Shown: positions 10,501-19,024, numbered from the stretch's first letter. The stretch: 64,000 nucleotides of DNA from Barnesiella propionica (GCF_025567045.1 NZ_JAOQJK010000007.1:121699-185698), one strand, 5' to 3'. Numbers and translations are program-made. Notes: generated by a model from the sequence alone, not told the origin.

Positions 10501-10762
10501 TCATTTCGACTTGCATTTATCTCATAGGATAAACTTGATGATTGGGAAAAGTATGCGCGGATTAGAAATTTCATTGGATATCATAAACATCGGCAATATG
10601 CTGAATAAGAGTTGGGGACGTACTTCTGCCTCCAACGGCTATTATAATCCTGTGACTTATAACGGAACGGAAATGGTTATTTTCAATTCCTTCACGACGC
10701 TGATTACAAATTACATTCTTACAACGATTATTATTCCCGTTGGAGAGGTCAGATTGGTATGA
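7595..10762 (+). CDS. TonB-dependent outer-membrane receptor, Oar-like, with C-terminal frameshift
   Basis: Outer-membrane active transporter of 1055 residues as read. A signal peptide ends near NAQ (24). A carboxypeptidase-regulatory-like beta-sandwich follows (~28-110), then a plug domain (IIVTGKAG near 120 and the GGSINAITKSGTNEFHG region near 232-248) and a long beta-barrel. This matches Oar-type receptors rather than SusC, and no SusD partner follows. The last ~30 residues as read (LITNYILTTIIIP...) do not look like a barrel strand. The frame starting at 10672 encodes a normal barrel end closing in FLF, so one base appears to be missing in the AAA at 10671-10673. It follows two sensor kinases in the same direction and is probably their target or co-transcribed partner. 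Substrate is unknown. Confidence 0.85.
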   Translation: MKTYIRKLFITVVLLTSVIGLNAQVTTATIRGRVTDVNREPVTGANVLAVHEPSGTQYSATTNAEGLYTIQGMRSGGPYKVVVSFIGMNSDETKGVTLQLGEAFRHDVELMESAELLDEIIVTGKAGIDATKTGAAMNVTSVEINRMPSITHGIADVIRMNPQVRVANDGAMYFLGMNNRYNSFQVDGVMNNDVYGLAANGSNGGQAGTQPVSMETVEQIQINVTPFDIRQSGFTGGSINAITKSGTNEFHGTIYGFGNNKCLIGRKYRMMNGKISEKYPAQHEYQAGVTLGGPIVKNKLFFFANYEKAHKTFHNPYAIGNSASRIDATTATAILQKLQEMATEQGITYSGSLGDADVYTKSDKAGFKLDWNMNDKHKASFRWSLVSARQVSSASSATYLNSSDYSYDFISETNSFVGELQSRLSDNLNNEMRASYVRVRDKRQPGAPFPMIQVSNVGDGTLNLGNDRSSMANSLNEDIWSFTDNLTWYIGRHTFILGTHNEFYKFSNLFIQDAYGSYFFGSPDDFYAGNIKQYRFAEANVAITGNPRWAAAFSAGMLGFYAQDNYSATDNLDLTLGVRMDIPLFFDTPVENAPFNEFMASKGWEYKTNSRLGSTPLFSPRFGFRWNMNDTRRYILRGGVGIFTGRIPFVWLSNNFSNTGIQLSAYSVSADSNNPDATKDLSVILDPTKQSQNADKLTASGSQTINVFDKDFKFPQSLRANLAVDFELGGIVWTAEAIYSKILNDIAYQNLAVDLTGKTLGETTPGLGFDQRPMLSKIAGAETYSGIYALSNTSRGYTYNLSLTGKRSFDFGLDIMASYTYMKSKAHNNGTSSVAQSNWQYNYTFGNPNSDELANSSFNIPHSIRASAFYTKKWKANQATTVGLIYNGSSGISYCVCYNGDLNGDTGYNDLIYIPTDADADQMNFTATSSYTSEQQRENFKAWLANDDYMKKHRGEYFKRNVDNEKFEHHFDLHLSHRINLMIGKSMRGLEISLDIINIGNMLNKSWGRTSASNGYYNPVTYNGTEMVIFNSFTTLITNYILTTIIIPVGEVRLV

Positions 10763-10776
10763 GATTTTTATTCTGA
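10672..10776 (+). other. Displaced C-terminus of the TonB-dependent receptor
   Basis: Read in the frame starting at 10672, this stretch gives NGYFQFLHDADY, then YYSRWRGQIGMRFLF and a stop at 10774-10776. It ends in Phe with alternating aromatic and hydrophobic residues, the usual signature of a final outer-membrane barrel strand. Adding one A to GGAAATGG at 10669-10676 would join it to the main frame. Confidence 0.75.
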
Positions 10777-11152
10777 TGACATTCTAAATATATGATAACA
10801 ATGGAACTACCACATTTTTTGTCTTTTATAGGGAAGCTTTCCGTCTCTGGATTATTATAAATTCATCGGTCATTAGCCTAAGGATTTGTGGAAAATCAAT
10901 TGTAGCTGAATTATTTTAGAGGCTTCTTTATCCCGTATTCTCTTAATGTGAATTGAATATACCATAAATATAACGTGTTAATTGATTAAACATTAGCAGG
11001 TATGAATTTACCAGTATGGAAGCCAGCATGATAAGAGTAGGGGAGCCCAACTAAAATTTTTTTTCGGGGATTAGAGTAAAAAACCTGTACGGCTAAATCA
11101 AACTATTGCCCTATTTTGCCAATAGATTAACTTGTTACTAATTTTTTTCTTT

Positions 11153-11191
11153 AAAAAGAAAGGAATCGTTTTTCGAAATATTCCTTTTTCT
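11153..11191 (+). terminator. Probable terminator hairpin after the TonB receptor
   Basis: AAGAAAGGAAT pairs with ATTCCTTTTTCTT around a CG-TTTTT-CG core. The stem is A/T rich and imperfect, and a short T-rich stretch follows. Confidence 0.45.
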
Positions 11192-11291
11192 TATTGAAGG
11201 GACAGGGAGAAATTCTGTTGGATAATTTTTCTGTAAAAAAATATACCGGTTAAAATTAATCGATAATATACAGGGTAAGTAGTAAATTTCT

Positions 11292-11299
11292 TACATTTG
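11292..11299 (+). promoter_or_regulatory. -7 box (TACATTTG) for the DUF4836 operon
   Basis: Exact TAnnTTTG match 22 bp before the ATG at 11322. A clear -33 box is not seen at the standard distance. Confidence 0.5.
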
Positions 11300-11321
11300 T
11301 GAATGTTATAAAAAAATAGCG

Positions 11322-12707
11322 ATGAAAAAATCCCTTTATGTGTATTTCTTCGGAATTATGATGTTCCTGCTGATGGCCTCCTGCAATAAAAACGATTATC
11401 GTAGTTCTGTTCCCCGCGAGTCCTCCTGGGTGTTATCTGTCAATATGTCTTCGGTAGAGAAAAAGATACAGAAAGAAAATACGCTTATACAAGATTTTTT
11501 GTCACGACAGATGTTTTGGCCAGCTTGTGTTTCCGGACTGATTTTTAACCCTGGAACAGGTGGCTTATCGGATGACGCTCCTTTGATATTCTTTCCGGAA
11601 AAAGGAATGGGTGCGATTATGTGCCTGGCCGAGGTCAAAGACGACAAGAAACTGGAAGAATACTTAAAGGGAAATGATTGCTCAATGACATTGAAACAGG
11701 AGAAGAATTTTATGTGGGCGTATGACGGTAAATCCAATTATTGTGCATATACGGGTGACAGAGCTTTGTTCTTTCGGGCTCCGGATATTAAAGAAGGAAT
11801 GGAGCAAGCTGCAAAGTTGCTAAGCCTGAAAAAAGATAAAAGTATTCTGGCCGATACGGTTGCTGCCCCCCTGCTCAGGGCTGAGGACGATATGACATTA
11901 TATGCAGTACCTTCCAGAATGTTTGCCGGGAGGAATGACCGTTTTTTGTCCGATTTATTGCCCCAGGGATTCGACATTGCCTCTTTGTATGAAATTTGCC
12001 GGCTGAATATCGGGAAAGACCGTATCCATGTTCTTTCTGATTTTTCTTCAAATAATGCCCGGACCAGAGCCATTCTGAAAGAATATGCCGGCGTATTGAA
12101 ACCGGCTTCAGGAGATTTGTTACGTTATGTTCCGGAAAATATGCAATCGGTAATATCTGTAGGAGTAAATAGCGAAAAGCTGTATGAACTGATGACTCAT
12201 TGGGGAGGGATTATAGAAGGTATGGATGAAATGTTCGGAGATGCACGGGGAATGATAACCTCACTTACCGGAGATGTACTGATTGCTTCTTCGGTGAACG
12301 GCCGCGGCCCGGCTGGTTCTTTCGTATTATGGGCAAAGGTCAAAAGCTATGCTTTACCGAATGCATTGATGCGTACGGCATCTGTTTTCGGGGCCTTGCG
12401 CAATTATGGTGATTATTACGGATTGTCCTATGGTGACGACTATTATTTCGGAGTGAAAGGAAATAATTTTTTTATTACGAACGACCGTTCTTTCGCGTCG
12501 GTTCCTGTAGCAGGATATGAACCTTCGGCTGCAGCAGCTCCGTATGCTTCGGTATTTAGAGATTCTCCTTTATCGATGATAATGAACTTCGAAGACGCTG
12601 TAAATGCCGGGTTTCCGAAGGATATGCCGGTTTCTTATATAGAATGCCGTAAGACTAATGCCGGAGAAGAGATTACTATGTTTTTAACTCCGGGAATCTT
12701 AAATTGA
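11322..12707 (+). CDS. DUF4836-family lipoprotein
   Basis: 461 residues. The N-terminal signal ends in a lipobox (LLMASC, Cys near 21), so the protein is probably lipid-anchored in the cell envelope. The SSVPRESSWVLSVN stretch after the anchor resembles the start of DUF4836 proteins, a family largely confined to Bacteroidetes and of unknown function. The body has alternating hydrophobic strands and no catalytic motif that I recognise. It is followed by an ABC ATPase only 6 bp later and an FtsX-like permease that overlaps the ATPase. This suggests the lipoprotein works with that ABC complex (inference). The family call rests on recalled sequence pattern, not on a search. Confidence 0.7.
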   Translation: MKKSLYVYFFGIMMFLLMASCNKNDYRSSVPRESSWVLSVNMSSVEKKIQKENTLIQDFLSRQMFWPACVSGLIFNPGTGGLSDDAPLIFFPEKGMGAIMCLAEVKDDKKLEEYLKGNDCSMTLKQEKNFMWAYDGKSNYCAYTGDRALFFRAPDIKEGMEQAAKLLSLKKDKSILADTVAAPLLRAEDDMTLYAVPSRMFAGRNDRFLSDLLPQGFDIASLYEICRLNIGKDRIHVLSDFSSNNARTRAILKEYAGVLKPASGDLLRYVPENMQSVISVGVNSEKLYELMTHWGGIIEGMDEMFGDARGMITSLTGDVLIASSVNGRGPAGSFVLWAKVKSYALPNALMRTASVFGALRNYGDYYGLSYGDDYYFGVKGNNFFITNDRSFASVPVAGYEPSAAAAPYASVFRDSPLSMIMNFEDAVNAGFPKDMPVSYIECRKTNAGEEITMFLTPGILN

Positions 12708-12713
12708 AATAAG

Positions 12714-13358
12714 ATGGAATGTATTGCTTTAAAGCAAATGATACCTGATATCTTCGCATTGAACGGAGTTCCGGGATCGGATATATGGGAACAGGACATT
12801 TTGTTCCGGAAAGGAAAATGCTATTTAGTCGAAGCTGCTTCGGGAACGGGAAAGACCACTTTGTGCAGTTATATTTACGGATATCGTAATGATTATAGAG
12901 GAACGCTTTTATTTGATGAACGGGACAGCCGTACTTTGTCGGTGAACGAATGGTCTCTTTTACGGAGGCAATCGGTTTCGCTGTTATTCCAGGATTTGCG
13001 TTTATTTTCCGAATTAACGGCGGGCGAGAATGTGCAGCTTAAGAATAATCTAACTTGCCGTAAAAGCGAAAAAGAATTAAAATCGCTTTTTGAGAAAATG
13101 GGTATTGCCGGTAAATGGGATAGCCTTGTGGGACGTCTGTCTTTCGGGCAGCAGCAAAGGGTTGCCTTTATTCGTGCCCTGTGCCAGCCGTTCGATTTTA
13201 TATTTTTAGACGAACCGGTCAGCCATCTGGACGACAGTAACAGCAAAATAATGTCGGAATTATTGTTCGAAGAAGCCGGAAACAGCGGAGCGGGGATAGT
13301 CGTTACTTCTGTAGGGCGGCATTTGGAATTGAATTATGATAATATTCTGAGGTTATGA
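12714..13358 (+). CDS. ABC transporter ATP-binding protein, FtsE/LolD-like
   Basis: 214-residue nucleotide-binding subunit. Walker A reads AASGTGKTT (the first Gly of the consensus is Ala), the Q-loop is FQDLRLF, the signature is LSFGQQQR (Phe in place of Gly), and Walker B is FDFIFLDEP with a D-loop SHLD. At the H-loop, where LolD/FtsE proteins read VTHD, this protein reads VTSVGRH, so the usual switch histidine is absent. The next gene starts inside its last codons (ATGA overlap at 13355-13358) and encodes the matching permease. MacB/LolCDE/FtsEX-type complexes usually do mechanical work on the envelope rather than transport small molecules. ATPase activity may be reduced or atypical. Confidence 0.82.
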   Translation: MECIALKQMIPDIFALNGVPGSDIWEQDILFRKGKCYLVEAASGTGKTTLCSYIYGYRNDYRGTLLFDERDSRTLSVNEWSLLRRQSVSLLFQDLRLFSELTAGENVQLKNNLTCRKSEKELKSLFEKMGIAGKWDSLVGRLSFGQQQRVAFIRALCQPFDFIFLDEPVSHLDDSNSKIMSELLFEEAGNSGAGIVVTSVGRHLELNYDNILRL

Positions 13359-14551
13359 AAATCGTGTGGAAGTTGTTGCGGAAGCATATCAGTCCTGTGC
13401 AATTTGCGGGATTTTTCTTTGCCAATCTGATCGGTATGATTATCGTTTTATTCGGAATACAATTCTATTTCGATGTCCGTCCGGTGTTTGACGGGGATGA
13501 CGGATTGATAAAGAAAGATTATCTCATAGTTTCCAAGCGGGTCAAGGTTCTGAGTGGTTTGACTGGAGGAAACAGCGGGTTTACGGCAGAAGAATTACAA
13601 GCGTTGCGGGAACAACCGTTCGTAAAGTCGATAGGAGAATTTAAGACAGGAGATTACAAGGTTATGGCCTCTGTCAATATGGGAAGCTCCGGCCTCGATC
13701 TTTCTACACAGCTTTTTTTCGAGTCGGTTCCCGATGAGTATGTGGATGTCCAAAGCGGAGAATGGCGTTTTGGTGAACGCAACGATTTTATTCCCATCAT
13801 TATTCCCAAAAATTATCTGAATCTTTATAATTTCGGTTTTGCACAGTCCCATAGTTTGCCCCAGCTTTCCGAAGGTGTTTTAGGTATGGTGAGTTTGCTT
13901 GTTACGGTAAGCGGTAATGGAGAGAGCAGATCGTTTACCGGACGTATAGTAGGATTCTCGAACCGGTTGAATACGATCCTTGTCCCACAAAGTTTTATAG
14001 ACTGGAGCAATTCCCGTTTCGGCGGTTCCCGTCCCAAAGCTCCTTCCCGTCTCATTGTCGAAGTGGATAATCCGGGAGATTCCGCGATATCATCTTATTT
14101 TAGAGAACATGCACTTGAAGTAGAAGGTGACAAGCTGGATGCCGGAAAAACTAATTATTTCCTGACGATCCTGGTCGGTATCGTATTGTCGGTCGGTTTA
14201 CTGATAAGCATCCTGTCCTTTTTCCTTTTAATGCTCAGTATCTATTTACTGTTACAAAAGAACACACAGAAACTTGAGGATCTGCTTCTGCTGGGATATA
14301 CGCCGGGGCAGACGGCACGGCCTTATCAGATACTCATACTTGTGATGAACGCAGGAGTGCTGCTCCTGTCGTTTATAGCGGTATCGTGTATCCGGTTGAA
14401 ATATATGTCTATGCTTACGGCTTTCAGTGCACAGGAATCCGGCAGTATGCTCCCTTCTGTGGTTAGCGGCGTGTTTTTGTTCGGGATAATATCGGTTATA
14501 AATATTTATGCGGTAAAGCATAAGATAATGAATTTGTGGATTCGAAAGTAA
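13355..14551 (+). CDS. FtsX-like ABC permease
   Basis: 398 residues with the FtsX/MacB layout: one transmembrane helix at ~18-38, a large extracytoplasmic domain (~40-265), then three C-terminal helices (~268-300, ~325-345, ~365-388). It overlaps the ATPase gene by 4 bp, which implies translational coupling. Together with the DUF4836 lipoprotein upstream it forms a three-gene operon. The substrate or mechanical target cannot be told. It is not the cell-division FtsX, since the extracytoplasmic domain is far longer than in that protein. Confidence 0.78.
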   Translation: MKIVWKLLRKHISPVQFAGFFFANLIGMIIVLFGIQFYFDVRPVFDGDDGLIKKDYLIVSKRVKVLSGLTGGNSGFTAEELQALREQPFVKSIGEFKTGDYKVMASVNMGSSGLDLSTQLFFESVPDEYVDVQSGEWRFGERNDFIPIIIPKNYLNLYNFGFAQSHSLPQLSEGVLGMVSLLVTVSGNGESRSFTGRIVGFSNRLNTILVPQSFIDWSNSRFGGSRPKAPSRLIVEVDNPGDSAISSYFREHALEVEGDKLDAGKTNYFLTILVGIVLSVGLLISILSFFLLMLSIYLLLQKNTQKLEDLLLLGYTPGQTARPYQILILVMNAGVLLLSFIAVSCIRLKYMSMLTAFSAQESGSMLPSVVSGVFLFGIISVINIYAVKHKIMNLWIRK

Positions 14552-14982
14552 TTTTTCGATTGTACGGATTATACGCATTATGCGAAAAACCCGTGTTTGT
14601 TCCGGTCGTCTGGATAATATCAGGCGGAAATGTGCGGGTGGGGCCGGAGCCGCCGATGAAAAGTGCCGGATAAATATTATGCCTGCCAGTACCGGAGAAT
14701 CGTAAGATTATAGAACTCATTATCCCTTTGGAGATTGTGCGCCCAGGATATATAAGAAATAAAGTTTTGTTGAAATAACTGTTGGGGGGGACGGGAAAAT
14801 AACTTTTTATCTTTTTATTTTTTATATTGGTCCGATACCGCTTTTTATATCCGGCTCCTGTAAAATGCCGAATAAATCTTACTTCTATTTTGTACCGCTT
14901 TCGGGCGGAATTATGGATTTGTTTTATTGCATGACTCTGAAATTTGCACTATTTTTGCAGAAAATAACAACTATACTTCATC
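14552..14982. other. Intergenic region upstream of purM-like gene
   Basis: 431 bp with no intact gene. Only a weak inverted repeat (CGCAT/ATGCG near 14572) follows the permease gene. A well-formed promoter sits at 14927-14957, and a T-rich stretch at about 14800-14830 precedes it. No riboswitch was recognised. Confidence 0.5.
14927..14957 (+). promoter_or_regulatory. Bacteroidetes-type promoter for the purM-like gene
   Basis: TTG at 14927-14929, a 20-bp spacer and TATTTTTG at 14950-14957 match the -33/-7 consensus. The transcript would start about 20 bp before the ATG at 14983. Confidence 0.65.
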
Positions 14983-16149
14983 ATGAGCGACCAACGTTAC
15001 AACCTTCGCGGGGTTTCCGCTTCGAAAGAAGACGTGCATAATGCAATCCGGCATATCGACAAAGGTATTTTTCCACATGCGTTTTGTAAAATAATACCCG
15101 ATATATTGGGTGGTGATCCCGAATATTGCAATATTATGCATGCGGACGGGGCTGGTACGAAATCTTCGTTAGCTTATATGTACTGGCGGGAGACGGGCGA
15201 CCTTTCCGTATGGAAAGGCATAGCACAAGACGCTCTTATCATGAACATCGACGATCTTTTATGTGTAGGTGCTACGGACAATATACTGGTATCATCTACC
15301 ATAGGACGTAATAAACTCCTGATTCCAGGAGAAGTGATTTCCTCTATCATCAACGGAACCGAAGAACTTTTGGCGGAGCTTCGCGGGCTGGGAGTAAATG
15401 CCTACGGAACCGGAGGGGAAACAGCCGATGTGGGAGACCTTGTACGTACCATTATAGTAGATAGTACGGTAACGTGCCGCATGCGCCGTGACGAAGTCGT
15501 TTCGAACCATCGTATTGCTGCCGGAGACGTAATTGTGGGAATGTCTTCTTATGGACGGGCAACTTATGAGAAAGAATATAACGGAGGTATGGGAAGCAAC
15601 GGACTGACTTCGGCCCGTCATGATGTATTCTCTAAATATCTGGCCGTTAAGTACCCCGAAAGTTATGACGCCGCCGTACCCGGCGAGCTCGTTTATTCCG
15701 GCGGAATGAAATTGACGGACGCAATCGAAGGCCTGGATATCGATGCCGGTAAGCTGGTGCTTTCTCCTACGCGTACTTATGCTCCTGTTATTAAGAAACT
15801 TCTGGACATTATGCGTCCCCGTATTCATGGTATGGTACATTGTTCCGGAGGGGCGCAGACCAAGGTCATGCATTTTGTGAAAAACCTGAAGATCACGAAA
15901 AACAATCTTTTTCCGGTTCCTCCGTTGTTCCGTATGATCCGGGAACAATCGGGTACCGACTGGCAAGAAATGTATAAAGTATTCAATATGGGACATCGTA
16001 TGGAAGTATATGTTTCTCCGGAAGATGCACAATCCGTCATAGACGTCGCCCGTTCTTTCGGCATAGATTCACAAGTTGTAGGATTCGTGGAAGAGTCCGA
16101 CAGGAATATACTCGTCATTGAGTCGGAAGAAGGGCGTTTCGTTTATTGA
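14983..16149 (+). CDS. purM: Phosphoribosylformylglycinamidine cyclo-ligase (AIR synthase) family protein
   Basis: 388-residue PurM-fold protein. AIR synthase closes FGAM to aminoimidazole ribotide with ATP in purine synthesis, in the cytosol. Support includes an N-terminal MHADGAGTKS stretch (residues ~49-58, PurM-like metal/ATP segment), the DDLLCVGA segment near 94, the GGETADV glycine-rich loop near 144, and the glycine-rich SSYGRATYE turn near 187. Bacteroidetes commonly carry a ~390-residue PurM, longer than the ~345-residue E. coli enzyme. AIR-synthase-related proteins share the fold, so exact function is likely but not certain. purC lies elsewhere in this window, on the other strand. 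Confidence 0.78.
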   Translation: MSDQRYNLRGVSASKEDVHNAIRHIDKGIFPHAFCKIIPDILGGDPEYCNIMHADGAGTKSSLAYMYWRETGDLSVWKGIAQDALIMNIDDLLCVGATDNILVSSTIGRNKLLIPGEVISSIINGTEELLAELRGLGVNAYGTGGETADVGDLVRTIIVDSTVTCRMRRDEVVSNHRIAAGDVIVGMSSYGRATYEKEYNGGMGSNGLTSARHDVFSKYLAVKYPESYDAAVPGELVYSGGMKLTDAIEGLDIDAGKLVLSPTRTYAPVIKKLLDIMRPRIHGMVHCSGGAQTKVMHFVKNLKITKNNLFPVPPLFRMIREQSGTDWQEMYKVFNMGHRMEVYVSPEDAQSVIDVARSFGIDSQVVGFVEESDRNILVIESEEGRFVY

Positions 16150-16200
16150 CCGCAGAACCCTATATTTTTACCTATATAGTTCGTCACCGTAAAAAATTAT

Positions 16201-16208
16201 TATATTTG
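16201..16208 (+). promoter_or_regulatory. -7 box (TATATTTG) upstream of udk
   Basis: Exact TAnnTTTG match 67 bp before the udk ATG. The -33 side is weak (TTC rather than TTG). Confidence 0.45.
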
Positions 16209-16274
16209 TATTATCGTTTTCGCAAATCAGTTGTCTGCAGAAAATAACCTTATAAGGAATAATATTTTAACGAT

Positions 16275-16886
16275 ATGATTATTATTGGAATAGCCGGTGG
16301 TACCGGTTCGGGAAAAACAACAGTAGTACGTAAAATCATTCAGAGCCTGCCCGAAGGCGAGGTAACGGTTATTCCCCAGGATTCTTATTACAGGGATAAT
16401 AGCCATATGCCATTGGAAAACAGGCTTAAACTCAATTTCGACGAACCGGCGGCAATAGAGTTCGAGTTGCTGGTAAAACATCTTAAAGAACTGAAAGCCG
16501 GGCGGCCTGTGGAACAACCGATTTATTCCTATCTTACCTGTACCCGTTCTATCGAAACCATTACGATAGAACCGCGCGATGTGATCATTGTCGAAGGAAT
16601 TCTTATCCTGTGCGATCCCGAACTGAGAAATATGATGGATATGAAAGTCTTTGTAGACGCCGACGGTGACGACCGCCTTATTCGTGTAATGAACCGGGAT
16701 ATTATTGAGCGGGGGCGTACTGTGGAAATGGTGATAGATCGTTACGAGAAAGTCCTCAAGCCGATGCATTTGCAGCATATAGAACCTACCAAACGGTATG
16801 CCGATCTTATTATTCCGCAAGGAGGAAATAATACGGTCGCTATAGATATTATGACTAATTTTATCTCTCATAAATTAAATAAATAA
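16275..16886 (+). CDS. udk: Uridine kinase
   Basis: 203-residue cytosolic kinase that phosphorylates uridine and cytidine with ATP or GTP in pyrimidine salvage. The P-loop GGTGSGKTT lies at residues ~7-15. Further family features are the PQDSYYRD stretch near 35, the NFDEPAA stretch near 54, the VEGILIL segment (Walker-B-like) near 104, and the RDIIERGR stretch near 139. The length equals typical bacterial Udk (about 200-215). The lytic transglycosylase gene begins 13 bp after the stop, so the two are probably co-transcribed, although the pathways are unrelated. Confidence 0.92.
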   Translation: MIIIGIAGGTGSGKTTVVRKIIQSLPEGEVTVIPQDSYYRDNSHMPLENRLKLNFDEPAAIEFELLVKHLKELKAGRPVEQPIYSYLTCTRSIETITIEPRDVIIVEGILILCDPELRNMMDMKVFVDADGDDRLIRVMNRDIIERGRTVEMVIDRYEKVLKPMHLQHIEPTKRYADLIIPQGGNNTVAIDIMTNFISHKLNK

Positions 16887-16899
16887 TCCTCTCCTGCCT

Positions 16900-18291
16900 A
16901 TGAAGCATAGGGAAGCATGCTCTATCTTTCTGGTATTACTGGTCTCTTTTTTTTTCTCCTGCGGAGGAAATAAAAGCGTTCCCGGAGCTAAAGCCGATGA
17001 TTTCGATTCCATACGGGCTAAAGATACCCTGAATGTACTTACACTTTACAGTTCAACATCTTATTTCCTGTATAAAGGCGAGGAAATGGGTTACGAATAC
17101 GAGCTTATCCGAAAATTTGCACAAGACCACGATTTGGTACTGAATATGGTTATTGCCCGTAATATGAGCAATATGATAGATATGCTGAACCGCGGGGAAG
17201 GAGATATTATCGCTTATGATGTCCCCATCACGGGCGATACGAAAGATGTGGTAATGCACTGCGGGCAGGAGATGATCACGCATCAGGTGTTGGTGCAACC
17301 CGCTGGAAAAGGAGTGAAGCTCGTAGATAATGTAGTGGAACTGGTAGGTAAGGATGTATATGTCGAGAAAGATTCGAAATATGAAGACCGTATAAATAAC
17401 CTCAATGACGAGCTCGGAGGAGGTATCAGGATACATCATATAGACAAAGACTCTGTCGTTACCGAAGAGCTTATTGAAATGGTGGCAGACGGAAAGATAC
17501 CGTACACACTTGCCGACAATAATCTGGCACGCCTGAATAAAACTTATTACAACAATATAGATATTCATCTTAAAGTCAGCTTTCCCCAGCGTTCTTCCTG
17601 GGCTGTAAGAAAAAATTCTCACGGACTGGCCGGCGCCGTAAACGAATGGGTGAAAGAGAATAATAAGTCCGATTCGTATAAAGCGATAACGAAACGTTAT
17701 TTCGAATTAAGCAAGAACCTTCCTCACAATGCCGTTTTATCATTCGGGAAAGGACAGATATCTGTTTATGATCATCTATTTAAAAAATATGCCGGAGATA
17801 TAGGGTGGGATTGGAGGCTGATAGCATCTCAGGCATACAACGAATCCCATTTCGATACTACGGCAGTTTCCTGGGCCGGGGCACGCGGACTTATGCAACT
17901 GATGCCCAGGACAGCGGCTGCATTCGGGGTTTCGCCTGCGGAGATAACGAATCCGGAGAAGAATATAAAAGCTGCGGTAAGGAGTATGAAAGTGCTCGAT
18001 AAAAGTTTCTCGAAGATCAGCGATCCCCAGGAAAGGATAAAATTCATACTGGCAGCCTATAACGGAGGTATCGGGCACGTGTACGATGCCATGGCGTTGG
18101 CGGAAAAATACGGAAAGAATCCTTATGTATGGGATGGAAATGTAAGAGAATTCATTCTGTTGAAGAGCAATCCGGAATATTTCAACGACGAAGTGTGTAA
18201 GTTCGGATATTTTAAAGGACGGCAGACGACAACGTATGTTTCCGAGGTCCTTCGTTATTACGACATGTATAAACAAAAAATCCCTTATTAG
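16900..18291 (+). CDS. mltF: MltF-like membrane-bound lytic murein transglycosylase
   Basis: 463 residues. A signal peptide with lipobox (FFFSCGG, Cys near 21) predicts a lipoprotein. Residues ~45-270 form a solute-binding (SBP_bac_3) module as in MltF, and residues ~290-440 an SLT goose-type lysozyme-like domain. The catalytic Glu lies in SQAYNESHFD, followed by GLMQLMP and AYNGGIGHV, all hallmarks of this family. The enzyme cleaves peptidoglycan to 1,6-anhydro products at the envelope, and the binding module probably regulates it. It follows udk by 13 bp. Confidence 0.9.
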   Translation: MKHREACSIFLVLLVSFFFSCGGNKSVPGAKADDFDSIRAKDTLNVLTLYSSTSYFLYKGEEMGYEYELIRKFAQDHDLVLNMVIARNMSNMIDMLNRGEGDIIAYDVPITGDTKDVVMHCGQEMITHQVLVQPAGKGVKLVDNVVELVGKDVYVEKDSKYEDRINNLNDELGGGIRIHHIDKDSVVTEELIEMVADGKIPYTLADNNLARLNKTYYNNIDIHLKVSFPQRSSWAVRKNSHGLAGAVNEWVKENNKSDSYKAITKRYFELSKNLPHNAVLSFGKGQISVYDHLFKKYAGDIGWDWRLIASQAYNESHFDTTAVSWAGARGLMQLMPRTAAAFGVSPAEITNPEKNIKAAVRSMKVLDKSFSKISDPQERIKFILAAYNGGIGHVYDAMALAEKYGKNPYVWDGNVREFILLKSNPEYFNDEVCKFGYFKGRQTTTYVSEVLRYYDMYKQKIPY

Positions 18292-18365
18292 TGTTGTTTC
18301 TTGTGGATGAATAATTTTGCATCGGCGATATCTTGGATAAATCGTTGAGAAAATACATTCCAGGA

Positions 18366-18395
18366 TTGTTTCTCTGGAATAATTCACTAAATTTG
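18366..18395 (+). promoter_or_regulatory. Promoter for the DUF3332 gene
   Basis: TTG at 18366-18368, exactly 19 bp, then TAAATTTG at 18388-18395. This is a near-perfect phylum-type promoter, about 58 bp before the ATG at 18453. Confidence 0.75.
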
Positions 18396-18452
18396 TACTT
18401 ACGATTGTAAACATTTAAACCTGAGAAATAAACATTTTAAAAAATTTGCATT

Positions 18453-18995
18453 ATGAAAAAAAGTAAACTTACCGTAGCTGCTGTTATCCTTAGTTGCAGC
18501 CTGATGTTCTCGTCGTGTATAGGGTCTTTTTCACTGACTAACAAATTGTTGGGATGGAATGGAAATGTAAGCAGTAAATTTGTTAACGAGCTGGTATTCG
18601 TTGCTTTCCATATCGTTCCTGTATATGAAGTTTCTGTTCTGGCGGACATATTGGTTCTTAACAGCATAGAGTTCTGGACCGGTTCTAGTCCCGTTGCTGC
18701 CAATACGAAATATATACAAGGAGAAAACGGACAATATCTGGTCGTTACGGATGAAAACGGCTATACGATTACCAACGAAGCCGATAATACCACCATCAGT
18801 TTTGTATTCGACAAGGCCGATAATTCCTGGTCGCTGAATGCAAACGGTGAAACTACCAAGTTCATGACTTTTGTTGACGATAATCATGTTAAGATGTATA
18901 ATCCTGCCGGAGAAGATATGATCGTAGAACTTTCACAAGCCGGTGTAATGGCTTATCAGGAAGTAGCGCAGCATGTTAATCTGGCGTTGAAATAA
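18453..18995 (+). CDS. DUF3332-family lipoprotein
   Basis: 180 residues with a lipoprotein signal (LMFSSC, Cys near 22). The segment around SFSLTNKLLGWN and the following hydrophobic stretch (~45-75, containing VNELVFVAFHIVPVYE) match the pattern of DUF3332 proteins. The C-terminal half is a soluble, probably beta-rich domain (~90-180). Function is unknown. It has its own promoter and a strong terminator, so it is a single-gene unit. Confidence 0.72.
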   Translation: MKKSKLTVAAVILSCSLMFSSCIGSFSLTNKLLGWNGNVSSKFVNELVFVAFHIVPVYEVSVLADILVLNSIEFWTGSSPVAANTKYIQGENGQYLVVTDENGYTITNEADNTTISFVFDKADNSWSLNANGETTKFMTFVDDNHVKMYNPAGEDMIVELSQAGVMAYQEVAQHVNLALK

Positions 18996-19024
18996 AAACA
19001 GGTTCCGATTACTTCGGACAAATA

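Larger units (their letters stand above)
10777..11321. other. Intergenic region without a visible gene
   Basis: 545 bp, AT-rich, with stops in every frame. It contains a plausible terminator hairpin at 11153-11191 and a -7 promoter box at 11292-11299 for the following operon. Nothing else was recognised. Confidence 0.5.

Noticed and set aside
7595..10762. TonB receptor considered as SusC of a polysaccharide utilisation locus
   Set aside because: No SusD-like gene or glycoside hydrolase follows, and the architecture fits Oar-type receptors.
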